Source: Clostridia bacterium
Lineage (GTDB): Bacteria; Bacillota; Clostridia; RGIG6154
Reading direction: 5' to 3'
Length of the DNA stretch: 8,588 nt
Assembly (NCBI GenBank): GCA_017523005.1
Contig: JAFWXG010000003.1
Coordinates: 1-8,588 of the forward strand
Shown here: positions 1-6,334 of the stretch, in pieces
How the letters are laid out: every line of letters begins with the position of its first letter
Numbering within the stretch: position 1 is the first letter of the stretch
Position numbers and translations under genes: made by a program
The notes under the pieces: model-generated
Databases searched by the model: none
Seen by the model: the letters and a program-made list of their open reading frames with translations, nothing else
What the model was told of the DNA's origin: nothing

Positions 1-361
1 CTTTGTAAATGTCGCCCTGGTCATAGAATTTTTTGAAAATTTTCTGAACAGCTTCAACATGAAAATCATCTGTTGTACGGATGAACTTGTCATAAGATGT
101 GTTCATTAAATTCCAGATATTTTTGATTTCGCCTGCTACGCCGTCTACATATTCTTTCGGACTGATGCCTGCCTGTTCTGCACTTTCCTGAATTTTGATA
201 CCATGTTCATCAGTACCTGTAAGGAAATAAACATCATATCCTTTACTTCGTTTATATCTTGCAATCGCATCAGTCAAAACCACCTCGTAGGTGTTGCCTA
301 CATGGGGTTTTCGTGATGTATATGCGATGGCGGTGGTTATATAGAATTTTTCTTTCTCCAT
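1..361 (-). CDS. metG: Methionyl-tRNA synthetase, N-terminal part (runs off left edge)
   Basis: Attaches methionine to tRNA-Met in the cytoplasm, for both initiation and elongation. I translated the minus strand from the ATG at 361-359 and obtained 120 residues with no stop. They begin MEKEKFYITTAIAYTSRKPH. The class I HIGH signature appears as HVGN at about residues 20-23, followed by the MetRS block YFLTGTDEHG near residues 45-54. The KMSKS loop, zinc knuckle and anticodon-binding domain lie outside the window. The start is supported by an AAGGAGTG ribosome binding site 8 bases upstream, which overlaps the glnS stop codon. The gene is third in a gltX-glnS-metG operon, 12 bases after glnS. 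Family assignment is secure. Only the first fifth or so of a normal MetRS is present, because of the window edge and not because of a mutation. Confidence 0.95.
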   Translation of the reverse strand, partial: MEKEKFYITTAIAYTSRKPHVGNTYEVVLTDAIARYKRSKGYDVYFLTGTDEHGIKIQESAEQAGISPKEYVDGVAGEIKNIWNLMNTSYDKFIRTTDDFHVEAVQKIFKKFYDQGDIYK

Positions 362-367
362 GCTTTT

Positions 368-375
368 CACTCCTT
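368..375 (-). promoter_or_regulatory. Ribosome binding site of metG, overlapping the glnS stop
   Basis: The minus strand reads TAAGGAGTG, so the glnS stop codon TAA runs directly into the GGAG core. The core is 8 bases from the metG ATG. This fixes the metG start and suggests translation coupled to glnS termination. Confidence 0.8.
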
Positions 376-2026
376 ATTTTTTAAACGAATCCTTGAGAGT
401 TACTGTTAAGTTAAAGATTAAATTATCTTTGGTTGAATGAGTATCTAATGTAAAGTAACCGTTTCTCATAAACTGATAAGTTTTACCGGGAACTGCATTT
501 TGTAAATCTAAATCAAGCTTGCAGTCCTTTAAAACTTTTAAGGAATTCGGATTTAAATTTTCCATTATATCTGTTTCGCCGTCCTCGCCAGATGGGTTAG
601 ATGTAACAAATAAAGGTTCATACAAATTAACTGTTGCGTTTGCACAGTTTAGAGCGTCAACCCACTGGATTGTACCCTTAACTTTTCTGCCGTCAGGGGA
701 GTTTCCGCCTTTGCTTTCGGGGTCGTAGGTACAGATAAGCTCTTCTACATTTCCGTCGGCATCTTTTACAATTTCTTTAACCTTTACAAAGTACGCACCC
801 TTTAAACGAACTTCGTTGTCGGGGGTCAAGCGTTTATAACCTTTAATCGGAACTTCCATGAAATCGTCTTGCTCAATGTATAAATGCTTTGAGAAAGAAA
901 CTTCTTTTGTTCCTGCACTTTCGTCATTAGGATTGATTTCAACCGAAAGCAATTCGGTTTGTCCTTCAGGATAATTTTCAATAGTAACTTTTAATGGGTG
1001 GAATACTGCCATAGCACGCGGTGCGTTCTGGTTTAAGTTTTCACGAACACAAGCTTCAAGCAGAGAATAATCTACAACGCTGTGCGCCTTCGAAACACCT
1101 ACACGGTTCACAAAATCAATAAGCGCCTCTGCGGGATAGCCTCTTCTTCTCATACCGCAGATTGTAGACATTCTTGGGTCGTCCCAACCGTCTACAATGC
1201 CCTCTTTAACAAGCTGTAAGCATTTTCTTTTGCTTGTTAATGTGTAGTTTAAATTAAGACGCGCAAACTCAATCTGTCTTGACGGAACTTCAAATTCACA
1301 TTCTTTTAAAACCCAGTCATAAAGCGGTCTGTGGTCTTCAAATTCTAATGAACAGAGTGAATGTGTTACGCCCTCTGCCGCATCGGAAATCGGATGTGCA
1401 AAGTCATACATTGGGTACACGCACCATTTATCGCCTGTTCTGTGATGATGAGCTTTTAAAACTCTGTAAATGATTGGGTCACGCATATTTAAGTTGCCTG
1501 ACGCCATATCAATTTTAGCACGAAGTACTTTAGAGCCTGTTTCAAATTCGCCGTTTGTCATGCGCATAAAAAGGTCTAAATTTTCTTCAACAGAACGGTT
1601 TCTGTACGGACTTTCCTTTCCCGGCTCGCTGAATGTACCTCTGTACTCTCTCATTTGTTCGGGAGTAAGCTCGCAAACATAAGCCAATCCTTTTTTGATA
1701 AGCTTTATCGCACATTCGTGAATAATCGGGAAATAGTCTGACGCATACAAAACCTTGTCCCACTTAAAACCCAGCCATTTGATATCTTCCATAATGGAAT
1801 CTACATACTCGGTGTCTTCTTTTGTGGGGTTGGTGTCGTCAAGACGCAAATTACAGGTTCCGTTATATTTTTTTGCCATGGAAAAGTCAATGTTTATTGC
1901 CTTTACATGACCTATGTGCAAATATCCGTTCGGTTCGGGCGGAAATCTTGTTTGCACTTTGGTGTATACACCGTCTTCTAAATCTTTGTCAATTTCATCT
2001 ATAATAAAATGTGTCATTTCTTCCAT
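374..2026 (-). CDS. glnS: Glutaminyl-tRNA synthetase
   Basis: Charges tRNA-Gln directly with glutamine. The 550 residues match the usual length of bacterial GlnRS. The class I signature FPPEPNGYLHIGH is at residues 28-40. It is followed by the GlnRS-specific NLRLDDTNPTKEDTEY block (59-74) that separates GlnRS from GluRS, and by a KMSKS-like loop LTSKRK at 263-268. The C-terminal half is the beta-barrel anticodon-binding region. The first Met is preferred over Met4 because the AAAGGAGAT site lies 10 bases from it and would be 19 from Met4. The gene begins 4 bases after the gltX stop and is followed after 12 bases by metG. Many Gram-positive bacteria lack GlnRS and form Gln-tRNA through the GatCAB amidotransferase, so its presence is informative. 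The KMSKS methionine position holds threonine. Confidence 0.97.
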   Translation of the reverse strand: MEEMTHFIIDEIDKDLEDGVYTKVQTRFPPEPNGYLHIGHVKAINIDFSMAKKYNGTCNLRLDDTNPTKEDTEYVDSIMEDIKWLGFKWDKVLYASDYFPIIHECAIKLIKKGLAYVCELTPEQMREYRGTFSEPGKESPYRNRSVEENLDLFMRMTNGEFETGSKVLRAKIDMASGNLNMRDPIIYRVLKAHHHRTGDKWCVYPMYDFAHPISDAAEGVTHSLCSLEFEDHRPLYDWVLKECEFEVPSRQIEFARLNLNYTLTSKRKCLQLVKEGIVDGWDDPRMSTICGMRRRGYPAEALIDFVNRVGVSKAHSVVDYSLLEACVRENLNQNAPRAMAVFHPLKVTIENYPEGQTELLSVEINPNDESAGTKEVSFSKHLYIEQDDFMEVPIKGYKRLTPDNEVRLKGAYFVKVKEIVKDADGNVEELICTYDPESKGGNSPDGRKVKGTIQWVDALNCANATVNLYEPLFVTSNPSGEDGETDIMENLNPNSLKVLKDCKLDLDLQNAVPGKTYQFMRNGYFTLDTHSTKDNLIFNLTVTLKDSFKK

Positions 2027-2030
2027 AGCA

Positions 2031-3680
2031 CTAAATCTCCTTTACAAACTTTTCTAATCTTCTCTTAACTTCGTCAGCACCTAAAGCCTCTAAAATTCCG
2101 TGAAGGTCAGGACTCTTCATTCTTCCTGTCACACCCACTCTTATAACAGAGCTTACATCTCCTACATGGCCCGGGAAGCTATCAGGATTTTGCTTATATT
2201 CCTTAACTTCTCGTGCAAATCCAACTTCTTCTGCCAAATCTTTTAAATCGTTAAACCATTCTTCTTTGTTAAGAGATGGGTTATAGCGGTCTATATAAGC
2301 AGATGCAATTTTTTTGATGTCTTCAACATTTAAATTCTGGGGCAGTTCGTAGGTTGGGTTAAACAATGAGTCAAACATATAAGAAAATGTTTCTTTAACC
2401 TCGTTCCATTTGCCCAAATCTTTTCGTGGCTTTTCTGGATTTCGGTCAAAATTAAATAATTTTACGCCGTATTCCTTGTCGGCTTTAAGAAGTCCAAACA
2501 ATTCTTTGTCATAATCTTTAGCCCAGTTTAATGCTTCGTCATAAACCCATTCGGCTGACTTGAGTGCAATTTTGTTTTTGCACATATCGTTCATTTTAAC
2601 CAAATCAAACAAACAACCTGAATTACTCATTTTGTTCATCTGGAGCGGGAAGTCACGCCAGTCGGCATTTTTGTTCTGTTTTTTGAAATCTTCAAAGTTT
2701 GAGTTTGCTAAATTTAAGAGATACTCAATTACACCGTCTTTGGGATATCCCTCTTCGCTGTAATATGAAACCGACGCTTCGGGGTCTTTTCTCTTTGAAA
2801 GTTTTCTCTTGCTGTCGCCGTCCATTTTCATGATTGGTGCAATATGTGCATATTTCGGCGGTTTCAATGAGAGACAGTAAAAGAGTTGCAAATGTATCGG
2901 AACAGACGAAATCCATTCGTCACCTCTTATAACATGGGTTGTGCCCATTAAAGTATCATCTATTGCGTGAGCAAAATGGTAAGTTGGAATACCATCTGTT
3001 TTTAAGAGCACAATATCAACAATGTTTTCAGGCATTTCGATATTACCTCTTATTCCGTCTTTAAAGGAAATTCTCTTTTCACTATTTCCGGGAGATTTTA
3101 AACGAAGAACATAAGGTATGCCCTGCTCAATTTTTTCTTTTATTTGCTCGAAAGTGAGGTCACGGCATTTTGCATATTTCCCGTAATAGCCTGGGAGTTC
3201 TTTTTCAGCCTCTTGTGTTGCTCTTATTTCGGAAATTTCTTCTTCGGTGCAAAAGCAAGGGTATGCCAAGCCTTTAAGCAATAAATCTTTCGCAAATGTC
3301 TGGTAAATCTCAGCACGCTCTGACTGAAGGTAAGTTCCGTATTCGCCTACCTGCTTGTCCTTTGCCACAAAACCCTCGTCAATATGAATACCGAAAGCAT
3401 TAAGACCGTCAATAATACCGCTTACACCGTCTTCAACTTCGCGTTTTTTGTCGGTATCTTCAATGCGGAGCATAAATACACCACCGCTTTGGTGCGCAAG
3501 TCTTTCGTTAATGAGTGCGGCAAAAAGACCGCCGATATGCAAAAATCCTGTCGGTGACGGTGCAAATCTTGTAACCTTTGCACCCTCGGGAAGATTTCTT
3601 TTCGGATAAAGTTTAAAATAGTCCTCGGGTGTTTTGGTAATATGCGGAAATAAAAGCTGTCCCAAATCGGCTAAATTCAT
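2031..3680 (-). CDS. gltX: Glutamyl-tRNA synthetase
   Basis: Attaches glutamate to tRNA-Glu; Glu-tRNA also feeds haem synthesis in organisms with that route. The 549 residues are longer than the usual 480-500. The class I signature FAPSPTGFLHIGG is at 39-51 and LRIEDTD at 71-77. A cysteine cluster CFC (142-144) plus C172 resembles the zinc-binding insertion of many GluRS, with Asp where E. coli has the last His. RGDEWISS is at 252-259 and KLSKR at 293-297. The alpha-helical anticodon-binding domain fills the C-terminus. About 34 residues precede the first core strand, more than is typical. The start is supported by AAAGGAGA 10 bases upstream. It is the first gene of the gltX-glnS-metG operon, and its last codons contain the glnS ribosome binding site. 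Whether it discriminates strictly against tRNA-Gln cannot be read from the sequence, but an adjacent glnS makes that likely. Confidence 0.96.
   Translation of the reverse strand: MNLADLGQLLFPHITKTPEDYFKLYPKRNLPEGAKVTRFAPSPTGFLHIGGLFAALINERLAHQSGGVFMLRIEDTDKKREVEDGVSGIIDGLNAFGIHIDEGFVAKDKQVGEYGTYLQSERAEIYQTFAKDLLLKGLAYPCFCTEEEISEIRATQEAEKELPGYYGKYAKCRDLTFEQIKEKIEQGIPYVLRLKSPGNSEKRISFKDGIRGNIEMPENIVDIVLLKTDGIPTYHFAHAIDDTLMGTTHVIRGDEWISSVPIHLQLFYCLSLKPPKYAHIAPIMKMDGDSKRKLSKRKDPEASVSYYSEEGYPKDGVIEYLLNLANSNFEDFKKQNKNADWRDFPLQMNKMSNSGCLFDLVKMNDMCKNKIALKSAEWVYDEALNWAKDYDKELFGLLKADKEYGVKLFNFDRNPEKPRKDLGKWNEVKETFSYMFDSLFNPTYELPQNLNVEDIKKIASAYIDRYNPSLNKEEWFNDLKDLAEEVGFAREVKEYKQNPDSFPGHVGDVSSVIRVGVTGRMKSPDLHGILEALGADEVKRRLEKFVKEI
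2035..2043 (-). promoter_or_regulatory. Ribosome binding site of glnS inside the gltX end
   Basis: The minus strand reads AAAGGAGAT within the last three sense codons of gltX (Lys-Glu-Ile), just before its TAG. The GGAG core is 10 bases from the glnS ATG. The site decides between the two early Met codons of glnS and ties its translation to gltX. Confidence 0.75.
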
Positions 3681-3733
3681 GGTTTTTGTCTCCTTTATAT
3701 AAAAAGTATAATAAGTACATAGCTAATCACAAT

Positions 3734-3762
3734 ATTTTACCATATTTTTTCTCACATTTCAA
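3734..3762 (-). promoter_or_regulatory. Promoter of the gltX-glnS-metG operon
   Basis: On the minus strand a TTGAAA -35 box (3762-3757) is separated by 17 bases from a TAAAAT -10 box (3739-3734). A TGG gives an extended -10. Transcription would begin near 3727, leaving a leader of about 47 nt before the gltX ATG. A second, weaker option further downstream is TTGTGA, 16 bases, TATACT (3732-3705). Neither leader could hold a T-box. Confidence 0.7.
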
Positions 3763-3771
3763 GTGATATAC

Positions 3772-3791
3772 GCAAAAAATTATTTTTTTGC
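3772..3791. repeat. Perfect A/T inverted repeat between divergent promoters
   Basis: GCAAAAAA (3772-3779) and TTTTTTGC (3784-3791) form an exact 8+8 base dyad around TTAT. It lies between the -35 boxes of the leftward gltX promoter and the rightward zip promoter. A-tracts in this position often act as UP elements or bent DNA; an operator shared by both genes is the alternative. It is unlikely to be a terminator, because no transcript is expected to run through it. Confidence 0.5.
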
Positions 3792-3798
3792 TGTTTAC

Positions 3799-3828
3799 TT
3801 GACCGCAAGCCGAAAAATAGTGTATAAT
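3799..3828 (+). promoter_or_regulatory. Promoter of the zip-ansA unit
   Basis: TTGACC (3799-3804) and a consensus TATAAT (3823-3828) are separated by 18 bases. Transcription should begin around 3834-3836, essentially at the AAAGGAGAGGTGAT ribosome binding site. The mRNA leader would be under 20 nt, leaving no room for a riboswitch. Confidence 0.75.
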
Positions 3829-3851
3829 TTCATAAAGGAGAGGTGATTTGA

Positions 3852-4532
3852 ATGAAGCTTGTGTTATTAACTGCACTTGGTGTGGGAGGAGCAACATTGG
3901 TGGGTGTAATTTTCGGATTTTTGTTCAAGAAAATATCACACACTTTCAGCGATATAATAATGGGGTTTGCCGCAGGAGTTATGCTCGCGGCGGCGGTTGT
4001 AGGACTTATTTTGCCCTCTTTTGAAAACAACGGCAATATAATTATAACAATCTTAGGTATATTTGCGGGAGCTTTGGTTTTAAATCTTATTGATAAATTA
4101 GTTCCGCATCTCCACAAACTGGCGGGAATAGAGCCTGAAAAACACGGGGCAGTAAATGCAGATAAAATTTTATTGTTTGTGCTTGCTGTTGCAATTCATA
4201 ATTTCCCCGAAGGTATTGCGGCAGGGGTAGGCTTTGGTGGCGGTAACACCGCTGAAGCACTCACTGTTGCAGGGGGTATAGCATTACAAAATATCCCTGA
4301 GGGTATGGTTATTATATCTCCTATGCTCGCAGCGGGAATAAGCAAAAAACGCACATTTTTTGCCGCATCAATGACAGGTGTTATAGAAATTATAGGCACG
4401 CTTATCGGATATTTTGCGGTAACTGTTTCAAATGCAATATTGCCCTTTGCGCTTGCTTTTGCGGGCGGTACTATGCTTTATGTAATAAGCGACGAAATGA
4501 TTCCTGAAACTCATGCACACGGAAACCAGTGA
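3852..4532 (+). CDS. ZIP-family divalent metal transporter, C-terminally shortened
   Basis: Membrane transporter of the ZIP (Zrt/Irt-like) family, which moves zinc or related divalent metals toward the cytoplasm. The 226 residues are very hydrophobic, with about seven membrane segments. The binuclear metal-site motifs are present: HNFPEG at 116-121 (His116, Asn117, Glu120), QNIPEG at 146-151 (Gln146, Asn147, Glu150) and Glu179 in the next helix. These match the positions known from the Bordetella ZIP structure. The short His-containing loop 85-98 is the usual variable cytoplasmic loop. The ATG follows a very strong AAAGGAGAGGTGAT site. The frame stops at TGA (4530-4532) just after the IPETHAHG motif. 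In homologues one more helix follows, and here it is still encoded in the same frame after the stop. The metal specificity is not decidable. The product could be a damaged protein, a read-through protein or a sequencing artefact. Confidence 0.88.
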   Translation: MKLVLLTALGVGGATLVGVIFGFLFKKISHTFSDIIMGFAAGVMLAAAVVGLILPSFENNGNIIITILGIFAGALVLNLIDKLVPHLHKLAGIEPEKHGAVNADKILLFVLAVAIHNFPEGIAAGVGFGGGNTAEALTVAGGIALQNIPEGMVIISPMLAAGISKKRTFFAASMTGVIEIIGTLIGYFAVTVSNAILPFALAFAGGTMLYVISDEMIPETHAHGNQ

Positions 4533-4598
4533 GGCTCAACTTATGCACTCCTTGCAGGCTTTTGTTTGATGCTTATTATGGATGTTTATCTGGGGTAA
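4533..4598 (+). pseudogene. In-frame continuation of the ZIP gene after the TGA (last helix)
   Basis: Reading on in the zip frame after TGA gives 21 residues, GSTYALLAGFCLMLIMDVYL plus G, then TAA at 4596-4598. This resembles the normal last helix of ZIP proteins (small residues, GF, two Met/Leu, Asp, final Leu-Gly). The complete frame would encode 248 residues with the TGA at codon 227. The TAA is 6 bases before the ansA ATG, the spacing expected of an intact operon gene. Confidence 0.75.
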
Positions 4599-4604
4599 AA
4601 AATT

Positions 4605-5525
4605 ATGAAAATTTTAGTTATTTTTACAGGCGGGACAATAGGCAGTGAAGTCAAAGACGGCTGGATATCTCCCGACAGTTCTGCAAAATACGAGCTTATA
4701 GCAAACTACAAAGGTAAGGCAGAATTTGAAACACTTTCTCCGTATACAATTTTGAGTGAGCAATTAAGCGCAACCGAAATTAACAAGCTGACCGAATGTG
4801 TATTCGACAATATTGACAAGGACTATGACGGAATTATTGTAACTCACGGCACAGATACCCTGCAGTATTCGGCAACCGCTTTAGGATTTATGCTGGGGAA
4901 ATGCGAAATTCCTGTGGTTTTGGTGTCTGCAAACTATCCGCTTCACGACAAAAGAAGTAACGGACACATAAATTTCAAAACTGCGGTTGATTTTATTAAA
5001 TCAAGAAAGCATAAAGGTGTGTTTGTGGCATACAAAAACACTAACGAAAAACACGCTCATATCCATAATGCAGTTCATGTTTTGCGTCATGCTGAATGTA
5101 CTGACGAGGTGTATAGTTTAGACAATCAGCCTTATTGTATAGGCAAAAAAATAAATAAAAAACATCTACCGTTAACAGACGAAGAAAATATCGGAACAGG
5201 CAGAGTCACGCTTTGCGAAAATCCAGAAATTCTAAAGGTTGACAGTTTCCCAAGCGACAGTTTTAAATATGATTTAAGTAAATATAAGGCAGTAATAATT
5301 TCCCCGTATCATTCGGGAACGCTTAACACTTTAAGCAAAAATTTTCAGCAATTTTGCAAAAAAGCAAAAGAGGAAAATGTGGAAATTTTTGTACCGAATG
5401 TAAAATACGGAATAACCTATGAAAGCTCAAAGCTTTTTCATGAATTAGGCTTAAAAATTCTGCCGTATTGCACCCAGACAAAAGCCTATATGGAGCTTTG
5501 GATAAATTTAAGTAAAAAAAGATAA
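4605..5525 (+). CDS. ansA: L-asparaginase, cytoplasmic (type I-like)
   Basis: Hydrolyses L-asparagine to aspartate and ammonia. The 306 residues carry both asparaginase signatures. FTGGTIG is at 7-13, with Thr11 the expected nucleophile. THGTDT is at 80-85, with Thr83 and Asp84 the expected catalytic pair. A PLHDKRSNGHINF stretch (112-124) corresponds to the substrate-binding segment that follows in the family. There is no signal peptide, so the enzyme should be cytoplasmic. It is somewhat shorter than the usual 320-340. The ribosome binding site is poor (GGGG at 4592-4595), which fits coupling to translation of the full zip frame ending at 4598. No terminator is visible after the TAA, so transcripts may continue into the next unit. 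Glutaminase side activity cannot be excluded. The link to metal transport is only positional. Confidence 0.9.
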   Translation: MKILVIFTGGTIGSEVKDGWISPDSSAKYELIANYKGKAEFETLSPYTILSEQLSATEINKLTECVFDNIDKDYDGIIVTHGTDTLQYSATALGFMLGKCEIPVVLVSANYPLHDKRSNGHINFKTAVDFIKSRKHKGVFVAYKNTNEKHAHIHNAVHVLRHAECTDEVYSLDNQPYCIGKKINKKHLPLTDEENIGTGRVTLCENPEILKVDSFPSDSFKYDLSKYKAVIISPYHSGTLNTLSKNFQQFCKKAKEENVEIFVPNVKYGITYESSKLFHELGLKILPYCTQTKAYMELWINLSKKR

Positions 5526-5527
5526 AA

Positions 5528-5551
5528 TTTTGTCGCTTATGTTTGACAAAA
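5528..5551. promoter_or_regulatory. Inverted repeat over the -35 box, candidate operator
   Basis: TTTTGTC (5528-5534) and GACAAAA (5545-5551) form an exact 7+7 dyad with a 10-base centre. The right arm contains the -35 box TTGACA. Half-site centres are 17 bases apart, compatible with a dimeric regulator on nearly two helical turns. No T-run follows, so it is not a convincing terminator for ansA. The regulator is unknown. Confidence 0.5.
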
Positions 5552-5571
5552 CAGAGTTTGTATGGTATACT
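5543..5571 (+). promoter_or_regulatory. Strong promoter of the NifU-like/GGGtGRT unit
   Basis: Consensus TTGACA (5543-5548), 17-base spacer, TATACT (5566-5571), plus an extended -10 (TGG at 5563-5565). Transcription should start near 5578, giving a leader of about 46 nt that ends in AGGAGG (5612-5617), 7 bases from the ATG at 5625. It is the strongest-looking promoter in the window. Confidence 0.85.
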
Positions 5572-5624
5572 GAATTTCGGCTTTAAGATTATTATTAAAA
5601 TTAAATATAGCAGGAGGAAAAGTT

Positions 5625-6317
5625 ATGAACTACACACATGAAGTAGAAAAAATGTGTCCTGTAAAAAAAGGACCGCATCACGGCCCTGCTCCGATTCCGG
5701 AGGAAGGCAAATGGGTTAAATCCTACCAGATTTCCGACATTTCAGGTTTATCACACGGTGTTGGCTGGTGCGCACCACAGCAGGGTGCTTGTAAATTAAC
5801 TTTGAATGTTAAAAATGGTATTATCGAGGAAGCCTTGGTTGAAACATTGGGCTGTTCTGGTATGACACATTCTGCAGCTATGGCAGCAGAAATTTTGCAG
5901 GGCAAAACATTGCTCGAAGCATTAAACACTGACCTCGTTTGTGACGCAATCAATGTTGCTATGCGTGAAATCTTTAAGCAGTTAGCATACGGCCGTACAC
6001 AGACCGCTTTCTCTGAAGATGGTTTGTCGGTTGGCGCATCATTAGAAGACTTAGGTAAAGGCTTATGCTCACAGGTTGGTACAATGTTTGCAACAAATGC
6101 TAAAGGCGTTCGTTATATGCAGATGGCAGAAGGTTATATCCTTAAAAACGCTCTTGATAAAAATGATGAAGTTATTGGCTATCAGTTCGTAAAAATCGGT
6201 AAAATGTTAGAAGACATCCGTCATGGTATGAACCCGAATGAAGCTTATGAGAAAAACATCGGCACATACGGTCGCTTTGACGAAGCTGTTAAATACATTG
6301 ACCCGAGAGAAGAGTAA
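5625..6317 (+). CDS. NifU/IscU-like iron-sulfur scaffold family protein
   Basis: A 230-residue protein whose core resembles the NifU N-terminal/IscU fold, the scaffold on which Fe-S clusters are built. The matching segments run from about residue 45 to 160. GWCAPQQGACKLTLNV (47-62) aligns with the first ligand loop. VETLGCSGMTHSAAMAAE (72-89) aligns with the IscU loop holding the second Cys (Cys77). GKGLCSQVG (144-152) aligns with the third Cys (Cys148). Further Cys are at 11, 49, 56 and 106. An N-terminal tail with CPVKKGPHHG (11-20) and a C-terminal extension of about 60 residues go beyond IscU. The IscU Asp that helps release the cluster appears to be replaced by Ala55, and the first Cys is shifted. 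It has AGGAGG at ideal spacing and is 17 bases ahead of the GGGtGRT gene. Actual cluster binding is an inference, and the protein's role is unknown. Confidence 0.82.
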   Translation: MNYTHEVEKMCPVKKGPHHGPAPIPEEGKWVKSYQISDISGLSHGVGWCAPQQGACKLTLNVKNGIIEEALVETLGCSGMTHSAAMAAEILQGKTLLEALNTDLVCDAINVAMREIFKQLAYGRTQTAFSEDGLSVGASLEDLGKGLCSQVGTMFATNAKGVRYMQMAEGYILKNALDKNDEVIGYQFVKIGKMLEDIRHGMNPNEAYEKNIGTYGRFDEAVKYIDPREE

Positions 6318-6334
6318 GAGAGGAGGCGTTTTTC

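Noticed and set aside
2015..2017. Met4 as the glnS start
   Set aside because: The ribosome binding site is 10 bases from Met1 but 19 from Met4, so the first Met is better placed.
3681..3733. T-box riboswitch upstream of the synthetase operon
   Set aside because: The leader is about 47 nt, with no T-box sequence, no specifier hairpin and no terminator/antiterminator pair.
3796..3810. Short CTTG-ACCG-CAAG repeat over the zip -35 as a metal-responsive operator
   Set aside because: The arms are only 4 bases and easily arise by chance. No known zinc- or manganese-regulator site is recognisable.
3830..4399. Antisense open frames of 95 and 67 codons across the zip gene
   Set aside because: The opposite strand carries a recognisable ZIP transporter with a promoter and ribosome binding site. 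These frames show no family motif and mirror the zip codons.
4530..4570. Selenocysteine insertion at the zip TGA, with TGCA-CTCCT-TGCA as a SECIS hairpin
   Set aside because: The stem is only 4 bp and begins 11 bases after the TGA. The loop lacks the early G expected of bacterial SECIS elements, and I know of no selenoprotein ZIP family.
5528..5551. Dyad read as an intrinsic terminator for ansA
   Set aside because: The right arm is followed by CAGAG with no T-run, and it contains the -35 box of the next unit, so an operator role fits better.
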